Part shown: positions 1-5,349 of the stretch, piece by piece | Layout of the letters: the number at the start of each line of letters is the position of its first letter | Numbering within the stretch: the first letter of the stretch is position 1 | From: Planctomycetota bacterium | GTDB lineage: Bacteria > Planctomycetota > Phycisphaerae > WQYP01 | Assembly (NCBI GenBank): GCA_021805585.1 | Contig: JAJZEY010000331.1 | Coordinates: forward strand, 1-5,349 | Length of the DNA stretch: 5,349 bases | Direction: 5' to 3' | Notes under the pieces: model-generated | Seen by the model: only the letters and a program-made list of their open reading frames with translations | Database searches by the model: none | Told to the model about the DNA's origin: nothing | Made by a program: the position numbers and the translations under genes

Positions 1-987
1 AAAAGCCGCCGGATTGCGGAAGCCACACCGCCGCTGCATTTTCCGCTGTCGGGCCTGCCGCCCATTCGGGGCTTCTGCATGCAGTTGTGCCTGCCTGGGC
101 ATCTGACAATCTATGAGCGCTCACTGCGGCACTTAAAAACCATGGGTTGCAATTGGGTTAACCTGGTGGTGAATTCTCGTCAGAAAGGGATGTCCGCCGA
201 ACATATTCGGCTGGATGGAAAACATTCGCTTTCACCGGTGGATATTCGCGCCATTTTACAATATGCCCATACCCTGCACATTCATACGATGATGATGCCT
301 ATTGTGTTGTTGGATCATGCCACCGGCTCGGAATGGCGCGGTGCGATTACCCCTAAAAGCTGGCCGATCTGGTTTGCCGGCTATCGGCGTTATATTGTAA
401 GAACCGCACGATGGGCGCAGGCCGGCCACGTGAAGATTTTTTCGGTCGGCAGTGAATTGCTTACAAGCGAAAGCCACCAGCGGCAATGGCTGCGGATTGT
501 GGCCGCGGTGCGGCGGGTTTTTCATGGAAAATTAACCTACAGTTCCAACTGGGATCATTACGGATCTGTAAAAATCTGGAAGGAAATGGATTATATCGGC
601 ATGAATTCATATTACGATCTGGGGAAAAACCCGCATACACCGGTGGGTGAAATTATGGCGACCTGGCGGCCGATTCAGCGGAATCTGCTGGCATTTGCCC
701 GCCGCATGCGCAAGCCTCTGCTGGTTACCGAAACCGGTTGGGATAATTTGCAAAATACTCTGGAAAAGCCATGGGACTATGTGGGCACGGGGCGGATTGA
801 ACCCGGCGTGCAGGCACGCGCTTATGAAGCTTATATTCGCGTCTGGCGGCATCAGCCGCCGGAACAATTCGCGGGCGTTTTCTTCTGGGAATGGTGGCCC
901 GGCACGCGCCCGACGCACTACGGGGCCTATTCGCTTCAAGGCGAGCCGGTGCTTCCGCTGGTCAAGCATTGGATTAGCGGCCGTTAG
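1..987 (+). CDS. GH113-like glycoside hydrolase, C-terminal part (5' end outside window)
   Basis: The reading frame is open from base 1 and ends at TAG 985-987, giving at least 328 residues. The first in-frame ATG (79) lies inside the segment RGFCMQL, which looks like the first barrel strand. No ATG, GTG or TTG precedes it in frame and no Shine-Dalgarno site is visible, so the true start is probably upstream of the window. The protein resembles clan GH-A TIM-barrel glycosidases, closest by eye to GH113 (beta-mannanase type). The motif GSEL, with Glu at bases 454-456, fits the acid/base residue. The motif TETGW, with Glu at 730-732, fits the nucleophile. YIGMNSYY and FFWEWWPG resemble late-barrel active-site strands. 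In family terms it would cleave beta-linked polysaccharide such as mannan by a retaining mechanism. The actual substrate cannot be told from the sequence. Any signal peptide would lie outside the window. The hydrolase assignment is fairly sure; the family number less so. Confidence 0.85.
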   Translation, partial: KSRRIAEATPPLHFPLSGLPPIRGFCMQLCLPGHLTIYERSLRHLKTMGCNWVNLVVNSRQKGMSAEHIRLDGKHSLSPVDIRAILQYAHTLHIHTMMMPIVLLDHATGSEWRGAITPKSWPIWFAGYRRYIVRTARWAQAGHVKIFSVGSELLTSESHQRQWLRIVAAVRRVFHGKLTYSSNWDHYGSVKIWKEMDYIGMNSYYDLGKNPHTPVGEIMATWRPIQRNLLAFARRMRKPLLVTETGWDNLQNTLEKPWDYVGTGRIEPGVQARAYEAYIRVWRHQPPEQFAGVFFWEWWPGTRPTHYGAYSLQGEPVLPLVKHWISGR

Positions 988-1041
988 GCGGATAGGAAAG
1001 CCGCGTGCCCACGGGGAGCTTTCGCATCGGGAAATTAAGGG

Positions 1042-1047
1042 TATATT
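1042..1047 (+). promoter_or_regulatory. possible -10 element upstream of aspS
   Basis: TATATT is one base away from the sigma-70 consensus TATAAT and lies 25 bases before the aspS start. The sequence about 17 bases upstream (CTTTCG near 1019-1024) is only a weak -35 match. The 85-base gap after the hydrolase gene could hold a promoter, but co-transcription with the hydrolase is equally possible. This is a weak call. Confidence 0.25.
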
Positions 1048-1072
1048 CAAGCAGGCTTGAAAGGAATTTTCA

Positions 1073-2866
1073 GTGACATTAAAGCGGACGGATTATTGTG
1101 GAAAATTACGGAGCACGGATAAAGGCCGCACGGTAACCGTGGCGGGTTGGGTGCAGTCATACCGTGACCATGGCGGCGTTGTGTTTATTGATTTGCGTGA
1201 TCGCCATGGCATTGCCCAGGTGGTGTTTCATCCGGAACAGGCGGAAAGTTACGCCATCGGGCGACAGCTTCGGCATGAAGATGTGCTGCTGGTAGAGGGA
1301 GAAGTGTTGCTGCGCGGTGCCGGTGCGGTGAACCCGAAAATTCCAACCGGTGAAATTGAAATTGCCGCGCGGCGGGTGCATCTGGCCAATAAGGCTGAAT
1401 CACTGCCTTTTTCGCCGGGACAGCATGAAAGCGTGAACGAAGATACGCGGCTTAAATACCGCTATCTGGACCTGCGCGGCCGGGCGATGGCGGAAGCACT
1501 GACGGTGCGCCACCGCGTGACCAAAATCATGCGCGACTATTGTGATGAACATGGGTTTCTGGAAATTGAAACGCCGATACTTTACAAAAGCACGCCCGAA
1601 GGGGCGCGTGAATTTCTGGTGCCTTCGCGCAACAGTCCGGGCGAATTTTATGCCCTTCCGCAAAGCCCTCAGCTTTTTAAGCAGGTGCTGATGGTCGCCG
1701 GCATGGACCGTTACATGCAAATCGCCCGCTGCTTTCGCGATGAAGACCTGCGGGCCGACCGCCAGCCGGAATTTACCCAGCTGGACTTGGAATTAAGCTT
1801 TGTGGACCGCCAGGACGTTATTGATCTGATTACCGGCCTGCTGGTCCGGCTTTGGAAACAAGTGCTGGGAATCGACCTGCCGACGACGTTCCCGCGCATG
1901 AGCTGGCGGGAGGCGATGGATCGCTATGGCATAGATCGGCCGGACACGCGCTATGGGCTGGAACTGGTGGATATAAGCGATATTGCCGCACAGACGGACT
2001 TTGCCGTGTTCAAATCCGCCGTCGCCGATGGCGGTCGGGTGAAAATGGTGTGTGTGCCGGGCGGTGCGGTGCTGACCCGCAAACAATTGGACACACTGAC
2101 TTTCGACGCCAAAAAATTCGGTGCCAAAGGGCTTGCCTGGGCCAAGCTTGGCGGCGAAGCCGGCACTGGCGCGATGGGGGGGCCAATTGCCAAGTTTGTC
2201 TCGGCGGACCATCAAGCCGAAATTCGCAAATTGACCGGAGCCAACGACGGCGATCTGCTGCTGGCTGTGGCGGATAAACAGGAAATCGGCTGGCGCGTGC
2301 TGGGCGAAGTTCGCCAGATTCTGGCCCGTCAATTAAATTTGATCCCCGCTGACAAACACAATTTCCTCTGGGTTGTGGATTTTCCGAGTTTTGAACGCGA
2401 CGCGGCGGCCGGGCGGCTGATCGCCCGCCATCATCCCTTTACCGCCCCGCTTGATGAAGATATCGGGCTGCTGGATTCAAACCCGGAACAGGTGCGGGCC
2501 AAAGCTTATGATATTGTCCTCAATGGTATTGAAATCGGCGGTGGTTCGATTCGTATTCATCAGCGCGATATTCAGTCCAAGGTGTTTTCAATGCTGGGGA
2601 TAAGCCCGGAAGAGGCGGAAAAGAAATTCGCCTTTCTGCTTGATGCGTTGCGCTTTGGCGCGCCACCCCATGGCGGTATCGCGCTGGGGCTGGACCGGCT
2701 GATTATGCTTATGCTGAACCGGCAAAGCATTCGCGATGTTATTGCGTTCCCCAAAACCCAAAGCGGCAGCGACCTGATGACCGGTGCCCCAAGTGCCGCC
2801 GAAGTCCGGCAGCTTCTTGAATTGGGAATCGCGGTTTTGCCATCCGCCCGTACGGTCAAGGCCTAG
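1073..2866 (+). CDS. aspS: aspartyl-tRNA synthetase, bacterial type, probably non-discriminating
   Basis: This cytoplasmic class II synthetase attaches aspartate to tRNA. Its 597 residues are close to the ~590 of the E. coli enzyme, and it aligns from end to end. An N-terminal anticodon-binding OB fold covers roughly residues 1-105. The catalytic core contains TPEGAREF (174-181), PQSPQLFKQ (196-204), motif 2 FRDEDLRADRQPEF (221-234), the GGGS loop (489-492) and motif 3 GIALGLDRL (535-543). The GAD-type insertion typical of bacterial AspRS lies at about 285-420. The start is GTG at 1073, supported by GAAAGGA (1059-1065) seven bases upstream and by the N-terminus RTDYCGKLR, which matches the family start. 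The gene ends in TAG. His33 (in RDHGG) and Gly84 stand where E. coli has Leu30 and Lys82. His and Gly at these positions are associated with non-discriminating enzymes that also charge tRNA-Asn. Identity is certain; tRNA specificity is inferred. Confidence 0.98.
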   Translation: MTLKRTDYCGKLRSTDKGRTVTVAGWVQSYRDHGGVVFIDLRDRHGIAQVVFHPEQAESYAIGRQLRHEDVLLVEGEVLLRGAGAVNPKIPTGEIEIAARRVHLANKAESLPFSPGQHESVNEDTRLKYRYLDLRGRAMAEALTVRHRVTKIMRDYCDEHGFLEIETPILYKSTPEGAREFLVPSRNSPGEFYALPQSPQLFKQVLMVAGMDRYMQIARCFRDEDLRADRQPEFTQLDLELSFVDRQDVIDLITGLLVRLWKQVLGIDLPTTFPRMSWREAMDRYGIDRPDTRYGLELVDISDIAAQTDFAVFKSAVADGGRVKMVCVPGGAVLTRKQLDTLTFDAKKFGAKGLAWAKLGGEAGTGAMGGPIAKFVSADHQAEIRKLTGANDGDLLLAVADKQEIGWRVLGEVRQILARQLNLIPADKHNFLWVVDFPSFERDAAAGRLIARHHPFTAPLDEDIGLLDSNPEQVRAKAYDIVLNGIEIGGGSIRIHQRDIQSKVFSMLGISPEEAEKKFAFLLDALRFGAPPHGGIALGLDRLIMLMLNRQSIRDVIAFPKTQSGSDLMTGAPSAAEVRQLLELGIAVLPSARTVKA

Positions 2867-3034
2867 TGGATGAGGCGATCCGCTTTGCGGCAGTTTGTGA
2901 AAAATGTTCCGGATGGAAATGACCGTCGTAAACGGGCCGACACAAAAAGGCACACCGGAGGAAATGAAGCCTTAAAGGTTGACAGAATCATGCCTTATGC
3001 GGTGAAGTAGGGGCTTGGCGGAGGGGCATTGGGA

Positions 3035-3062
3035 CGGTCGGGCCGCTAAAATAGCCCGGCTG
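3035..3062 (+). other. predicted hairpin in aspS-pyk intergenic region
   Basis: Bases 3035-3043 pair with 3054-3062 over nine positions, two of them G-U, with a 10-base A-rich loop. The core is CGGGC/GCCCG. No T-run follows, so it is not a standard intrinsic terminator. The loop contains TAAAAT (3047-3052), which could instead serve as a -10 box, although no good -35 sits 16-18 bases upstream. It may be a leader structure, a weak transcription end for aspS, or chance. Confidence 0.35.
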
Positions 3063-3099
3063 CGCGAAAAGAGATGCGGCCTGATTAAATAGTGTTGCC

Positions 3100-3129
3100 A
3101 AATCCAGCCAGGACAGGGTGGCCGGATTT
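3100..3129 (+). other. predicted hairpin just upstream of pyk start
   Basis: AAATCC (3100-3105) pairs with GGATTT (3124-3129). Inside it, after one mismatch, GCCA (3107-3110) pairs with TGGC (3119-3122) around an 8-base loop, making ten pairs in all. The hairpin ends 17 bases before the pyk ATG. Upstream CC (3098-3099) could also pair with GG at 3133-3134, part of the only weak ribosome binding candidate. It could affect pyk translation, but no known regulatory RNA class was recognised. Confidence 0.4.
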
Positions 3130-3146
3130 TATGGAAATATGACGTT

Positions 3147-3392
3147 ATGCTTACCAAACCCCGAACAAAAACAGTTATTACTATGGGACCGGCATGTGCG
3201 GATCCGGCGGTTTTCGCCCGGCTCGTGCATGAGGGCGTTTCCGTGGTGCGCTTAAACTTTTCACATGGCGATCTTGTGCAGCGACAGGCGTTTCTTCAGA
3301 CCGCGCGATCGGCCGTCGATGCGCCGCCCATGGCGATTTTGGGCGATGTCTGCGGTCCAAAGATTCGCCTTGGCAAGGTGGTGGAGGGCTGA
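3147..3392 (+). CDS. pyk: pyruvate kinase, N-terminal segment up to in-frame TGA
   Basis: These 81 codons encode the first part of the pyruvate kinase A domain and end at TGA 3390-3392. Family landmarks are a shifted TIGP-type start (ITMGPAC, 11-17), RLNFSHG (35-41) and GDVCGPKIR (66-74). In known pyruvate kinases the Arg, Asn and Ser of RLNFSHG and the Asp of the second motif (here Asp67) line the phosphoenolpyruvate and potassium sites. Cys69 stands where many enzymes have Lys. The ATG at 3147 is preferred because the upstream ATG at 3131 meets a stop after three codons. Its ribosome binding site is weak (GGA at 3133-3135, 11 bases away). The rest of the enzyme continues in the same frame straight after the stop, so there is no frameshift. 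Alone, this piece has no catalytic lysine and cannot be a working kinase. It may be half of a two-part enzyme, the start of a recoded protein, or part of a broken gene. Confidence 0.85.
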   Translation: MLTKPRTKTVITMGPACADPAVFARLVHEGVSVVRLNFSHGDLVQRQAFLQTARSAVDAPPMAILGDVCGPKIRLGKVVEG

Positions 3393-3395
3393 ATG
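3383..3395 (+). promoter_or_regulatory. in-frame TGA followed by ATG with strong Shine-Dalgarno site inside pyk
   Basis: GGAGG at 3383-3387 is followed five bases later by ATG at 3393-3395, a near-ideal spacing. The stop TGA (3390-3392) directly abuts this ATG, so a ribosome finishing the first segment could restart at once. GGAGG here also encodes Val-Glu-Gly of the kinase, so it may match by chance. It is nevertheless a clearly better ribosome binding site than the one at the gene's own start. Confidence 0.65.
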
Positions 3396-4583
3396 CGTGT
3401 GGCCGCGGGCGATGAAATATCCATTGTTCGCGAGCCGGTGCTTGGGCAAAACAATGTGGTCAGCTCCAATTACGCCTGTCTGGTGGATGACGTGCAGTTG
3501 GATCAGAAAATTCTGATTGACGATGGCATGATCCGCTGCGTGGTGGTGGACAAAAAGCCGGACATGCTGCGGTGCCGCATTACTACAGGCGGACTGATTC
3601 AGTCCAACAAGGGACTGAACTTGCCGCATACGCGGTTGTCTATTCCCAGCATCACGGAAAAGGACTGGAAGGATATAGACTGGGCGATAGCCAACAAGCT
3701 CGATTACCTGGCACTTTCGTTTGTGCGCACCAGCGAAGATGTGCAGACGGTGCGGCGGTACCTGGACCGACAGCACAGCGACATGGATATTATTTCAAAA
3801 ATTGAAATGCCCCAGGCGGTGGAGGAAATATCAGCCATTGTGGAGGTTTCCGACGGCGTGCTGGTGGCCCGCGGCGACATGGGCGTGGAAATGGAATTAA
3901 CCGCCGTCCCGTTCATTCAGAAGGCGATTATTGCCGCCGCGCATGAGGCGGGCAAACCGGTGATTGTGGCCACACAGATGCTGCAGTCCATGATAGATAA
4001 TCTAACGCCTACGCGGGCCGAAGTTTCCGATGTGGCCAATGCCATTCTCGATGGTGCCGATGCGGTGATGCTTTCCGGCGAAACGGCGGTGGGAAAATAT
4101 CCGCAGGAAGCGGTGGCGGCGCTTAATGACATTGCCCACAAGGCCGAACAGTACATTGTGACCAAGGGAATCGAAACGCGCCCCCCCAAGCTGCTGCAAA
4201 TGAGCTTTCACCGCACCGCGGCGATCGCCCACGGGGCGCTGGCAATTGCCAAGGATGTCAATGCTCGGCTGGTGGTGGTTTGGTCGCAGGCGGGTGGCTC
4301 GGCACGCTATTTATCAAAGAATCGGTTTCCAGTTCCTATTCTGGCTCTTTCAACCGATCCGGCTGCGGTGCGACGCATGGCGCTCTATTTTGGGGTCACG
4401 CCAATGTGCGCGGAAATTCCCAAACACTTTGACGACCTGCCCGCAATGGTGGATGATTTACTTCGCCGCATGGGCTGGGCGCAGACCGGTGACCGCGTCG
4501 TGATTGCCGCCGGCGCTCCACTGGGTACCGCCGGCGCGACCAACAGCCTCGGCGTGCATACCATCGGCGCCAAGGGCGGTTGA
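3393..4583 (+). CDS. pyk: pyruvate kinase, main segment (B, rest of A, and C domains)
   Basis: The 396 residues continue the same frame as the 81-residue segment before TGA 3390-3392. Both parts plus the stop codon make 478 positions, close to the ~470 of E. coli PykF. Pyruvate kinase converts phosphoenolpyruvate and ADP to pyruvate and ATP in the last step of glycolysis. This part holds the lid-like B domain (about 1-85), then SKIE with catalytic Lys136 and metal ligand Glu138, ARGDMGVE with Asp162, ATQMLQSM (193-200), PTRAEVSDVANAILDGADAV (206-225) and MLSGE (226-230). The C-terminal domain (about 270-396) includes QAGGSARYLSKNRFPVPILA and ends with a family-like tail, GATNSLGVHTIG. The RLNFSHG active-site segment is missing here because it lies before the stop. 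The rest of the frame is intact, including across a run of seven C at 4181-4187, so there is no sign of wider decay. Translation could start at ATG 3393 behind GGAGG, or by readthrough. Confidence 0.93.
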   Translation: MRVAAGDEISIVREPVLGQNNVVSSNYACLVDDVQLDQKILIDDGMIRCVVVDKKPDMLRCRITTGGLIQSNKGLNLPHTRLSIPSITEKDWKDIDWAIANKLDYLALSFVRTSEDVQTVRRYLDRQHSDMDIISKIEMPQAVEEISAIVEVSDGVLVARGDMGVEMELTAVPFIQKAIIAAAHEAGKPVIVATQMLQSMIDNLTPTRAEVSDVANAILDGADAVMLSGETAVGKYPQEAVAALNDIAHKAEQYIVTKGIETRPPKLLQMSFHRTAAIAHGALAIAKDVNARLVVVWSQAGGSARYLSKNRFPVPILALSTDPAAVRRMALYFGVTPMCAEIPKHFDDLPAMVDDLLRRMGWAQTGDRVVIAAGAPLGTAGATNSLGVHTIGAKGG

Positions 4584-4644
4584 AACACGGCTTTTATGGT
4601 GGCAATTCCGATTTTGCCCGGTAAGGCGGCTGATATGACCAGCC

Positions 4645-4692
4645 CGGTATGAAGGCCCGTATGAAAAACGGTATGAGAGTTGGTACGAAAGA
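4645..4692 (+). repeat. 12-base tandem repeat, four copies
   Basis: Four successive 12-base units start at 4645, 4657, 4669 and 4681. Their first eight bases read CGGTATGA, CCGTATGA, CGGTATGA and TGGTACGA; the last four vary but are purine-rich in copies 2 and 4. GTA at unit positions 3-5 and GA at 7-8 are present in every copy. A looser TATGA at 4634-4638 is out of phase. The array fills the gap between pyk and the lipoprotein gene and runs into the lipoprotein's ribosome binding region. Read in the frame of the units it gives x-Tyr-Glu-x four times, but that frame has no start codon and a stop at 4636-4638. It may be a set of protein-binding sites or a small expanding repeat. Confidence 0.8.
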
Positions 4693-4706
4693 AGGATAAT
4701 TTCCCG

Positions 4707-5096
4707 ATGATTCCGCGCAGCATGATCACTATTTTCGCAGTTCTGGGGCTGCTGATTCTGGCGGGCTGCGGCTCGCGCGAAGAATATCCGATACCCACCT
4801 ACGGGTGGGCTTCGCCGAATTATTCCGTGGTGTTTGGTCAATTGGAACCCTCGGCCAGTAAGCCCGGCGAATGGAAAATTCTGTTTGGGACGCGCAATGG
4901 AAACAATGCCTATGGCGGACGATTTGTGCTTCAGCCAGTAAGCCTGTTACGTGGCTATTCGGCTGGTGATCAGGTGGAAATAACCGGGCATCCGCTTTTG
5001 AAAACTCAAAACCCGGCGGGTAACGGCACACTTTATCAGATGTCCGGAATCAGCCTGTGGGTGAATGTGGGCCGGCCAAGCTATCTGACCCGCTGA
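4707..5096 (+). CDS. small predicted lipoprotein of unknown function
   Basis: This 129-residue protein has a lipoprotein signal: a short N-region with Arg4, a hydrophobic stretch at about 6-18 (ITIFAVLGLLIL) and lipobox LAGC with Cys21 as the lipid-modified residue. It should be exported and anchored to a membrane by Cys21. The mature part of about 109 residues alternates predicted strands and turns (YSVVFGQL, WKILFG, GRFVLQP, DQVEITGHPL, LYQMSGISLWV). By eye this suggests a small beta-barrel such as an OB-like fold, but that is only a guess. ATG 4707 is chosen because GAAGGA (4691-4696) lies ten bases upstream and the signal peptide then has normal length. A TTG at 4680 would add nine charged residues, and ATG 4722 would remove the only basic residue. 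No family was recognised. The downstream gene starts 27 bases later, suggesting a shared transcript. Confidence 0.78.
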   Translation: MIPRSMITIFAVLGLLILAGCGSREEYPIPTYGWASPNYSVVFGQLEPSASKPGEWKILFGTRNGNNAYGGRFVLQPVSLLRGYSAGDQVEITGHPLLKTQNPAGNGTLYQMSGISLWVNVGRPSYLTR

Positions 5097-5123
5097 TGCG
5101 CCGGGCGGAATTGGAAGAGCTAC

Positions 5124-5349
5124 ATGGATGAAACGTTCAAGAAAAACCTGCCCGGCCGGCGCATCCCCTGGGTGACGGTCGCAATCTGGTGCGCGGTGGT
5201 GGTGATGGCGCTGGTGGCGGGTATTCAGGCCTGGCACAAAGAGGTCAAAGACCTGGCCCTGGCCAATCCACTGGATATTAATGACTTTAACCGTTGGCTG
5301 CGCATGTTGCCGGGGTTTCTGCATCATCATGCGAATTTTAAAAACGATC
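5124..5349 (+). CDS. membrane-anchored protein of unknown function, N-terminal part (3' end outside window)
   Basis: The frame is open from ATG 5124 to the window end, giving 75 complete codons. GGAAGAG at 5113-5119 is a reasonable ribosome binding site four bases upstream. A basic N-terminus (KKNLPGRR, 6-13) precedes one hydrophobic segment at about 16-36 (WVTVAIWCAVVVMALVAGIQA), followed by a polar region. This is typical of a signal anchor with the N-terminus in the cytoplasm and the rest outside. The following segment includes DINDFNRWLRMLPGF and three consecutive histidines, not enough to name a family. The gene lies 27 bases after the lipoprotein gene on the same strand with no visible terminator between them, so the two products may work together at the envelope. 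Rejecting it as a chance frame is unlikely given the length, codon use and ribosome binding site. Confidence 0.7.
   Translation, partial: MDETFKKNLPGRRIPWVTVAIWCAVVVMALVAGIQAWHKEVKDLALANPLDINDFNRWLRMLPGFLHHHANFKND

Noticed and set aside
1001..1017. Inverted repeat around CGTG-CC-CACG between the hydrolase and aspS
   Set aside because: The loop is too small without breaking pairs, there is a mismatch in the stem and no T-run follows, so it is not supported as a terminator.
2176..2182. Run of seven G in aspS as a possible frameshift site
   Set aside because: The frame is intact across it and the flanking protein matches AspRS on both sides, so there is no sign of slippage.
2880..2890. CCGC-TTT-GCGG hairpin after the aspS stop as a terminator
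   Set aside because: The stem has only four pairs, the loop is three bases and no T-run follows.
2904..2975. Short 23-codon open frame after aspS, ending in a three-codon ATG-AAG-CCT-TAA unit preceded by GGAGG
   Set aside because: The ATG at 2904 has no ribosome binding site, GGAGG is only two bases from the last ATG, and the peptide shows no recognisable leader feature.
2979..2984. Exact TTGACA, the -35 consensus, between aspS and pyk
   Set aside because: No acceptable -10 hexamer lies 16-18 bases downstream; the nearest candidate, TTATGC at 2995-3000, is only 10 bases away. Not called as a promoter.
3393..3450. SECIS-like element making TGA 3390-3392 a selenocysteine codon
   Set aside because: I could not form a convincing stem-loop at the proper distance, and pyruvate kinase has no known selenocysteine at this surface position.
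4458..4841. Antisense open frame of 127 codons with repeated Ser-Tyr dipeptides
   Set aside because: It overlaps the pyk 3' end and the lipoprotein gene. Its Ser-Tyr pattern simply mirrors the 12-base DNA repeat, and the rest has no protein-like features.

Overview
The window looks like a bacterial chromosome segment of moderately high GC content with all supported genes on the + strand. It holds the 3' part of a glycoside hydrolase gene, a complete aspartyl-tRNA synthetase gene (aspS), a pyruvate kinase gene (pyk) interrupted by an in-frame TGA, a small predicted lipoprotein gene, and the 5' part of a gene for a membrane-anchored protein. A GH113-like hydrolase beside housekeeping genes, together with mostly weak ribosome binding sites, would suit a planctomycete (perhaps Phycisphaerae). 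That placement is a guess from overall appearance, not something a marker in the window proves.

Layout: 1-987 encodes the C-terminal ~328 residues of a TIM-barrel glycosidase whose start lies upstream of the window. After an 85-base gap, aspS (1073-2866, GTG start) encodes a full-length bacterial-type AspRS. Two N-terminal positions (His33 and Gly84) match the pattern linked to non-discriminating enzymes, which also charge tRNA-Asn. A 280-base gap (2867-3146) has no convincing gene but contains two predicted hairpins in the pyk leader. Next comes pyruvate kinase, read in one frame from 3147 to 4583 but split by TGA at 3390-3392. An ATG follows that stop directly and is preceded by a well-spaced GGAGG. 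The 123 bases after pyk carry a four-copy, 12-base tandem repeat that runs into the ribosome binding region of the lipoprotein gene (4707-5096). The last gene starts at 5124, 27 bases after the lipoprotein, and runs off the window, so these two probably form an operon.

Functionally the window mixes translation (aspS), glycolysis (pyk), polysaccharide breakdown (the hydrolase) and envelope proteins of unknown role (the last two). There is no sign of a dedicated multi-gene system, and no RNA gene, CRISPR array or insertion sequence was recognised. The main points to follow up are the split pyruvate kinase, the likely non-discriminating AspRS and the 12-base repeat array.
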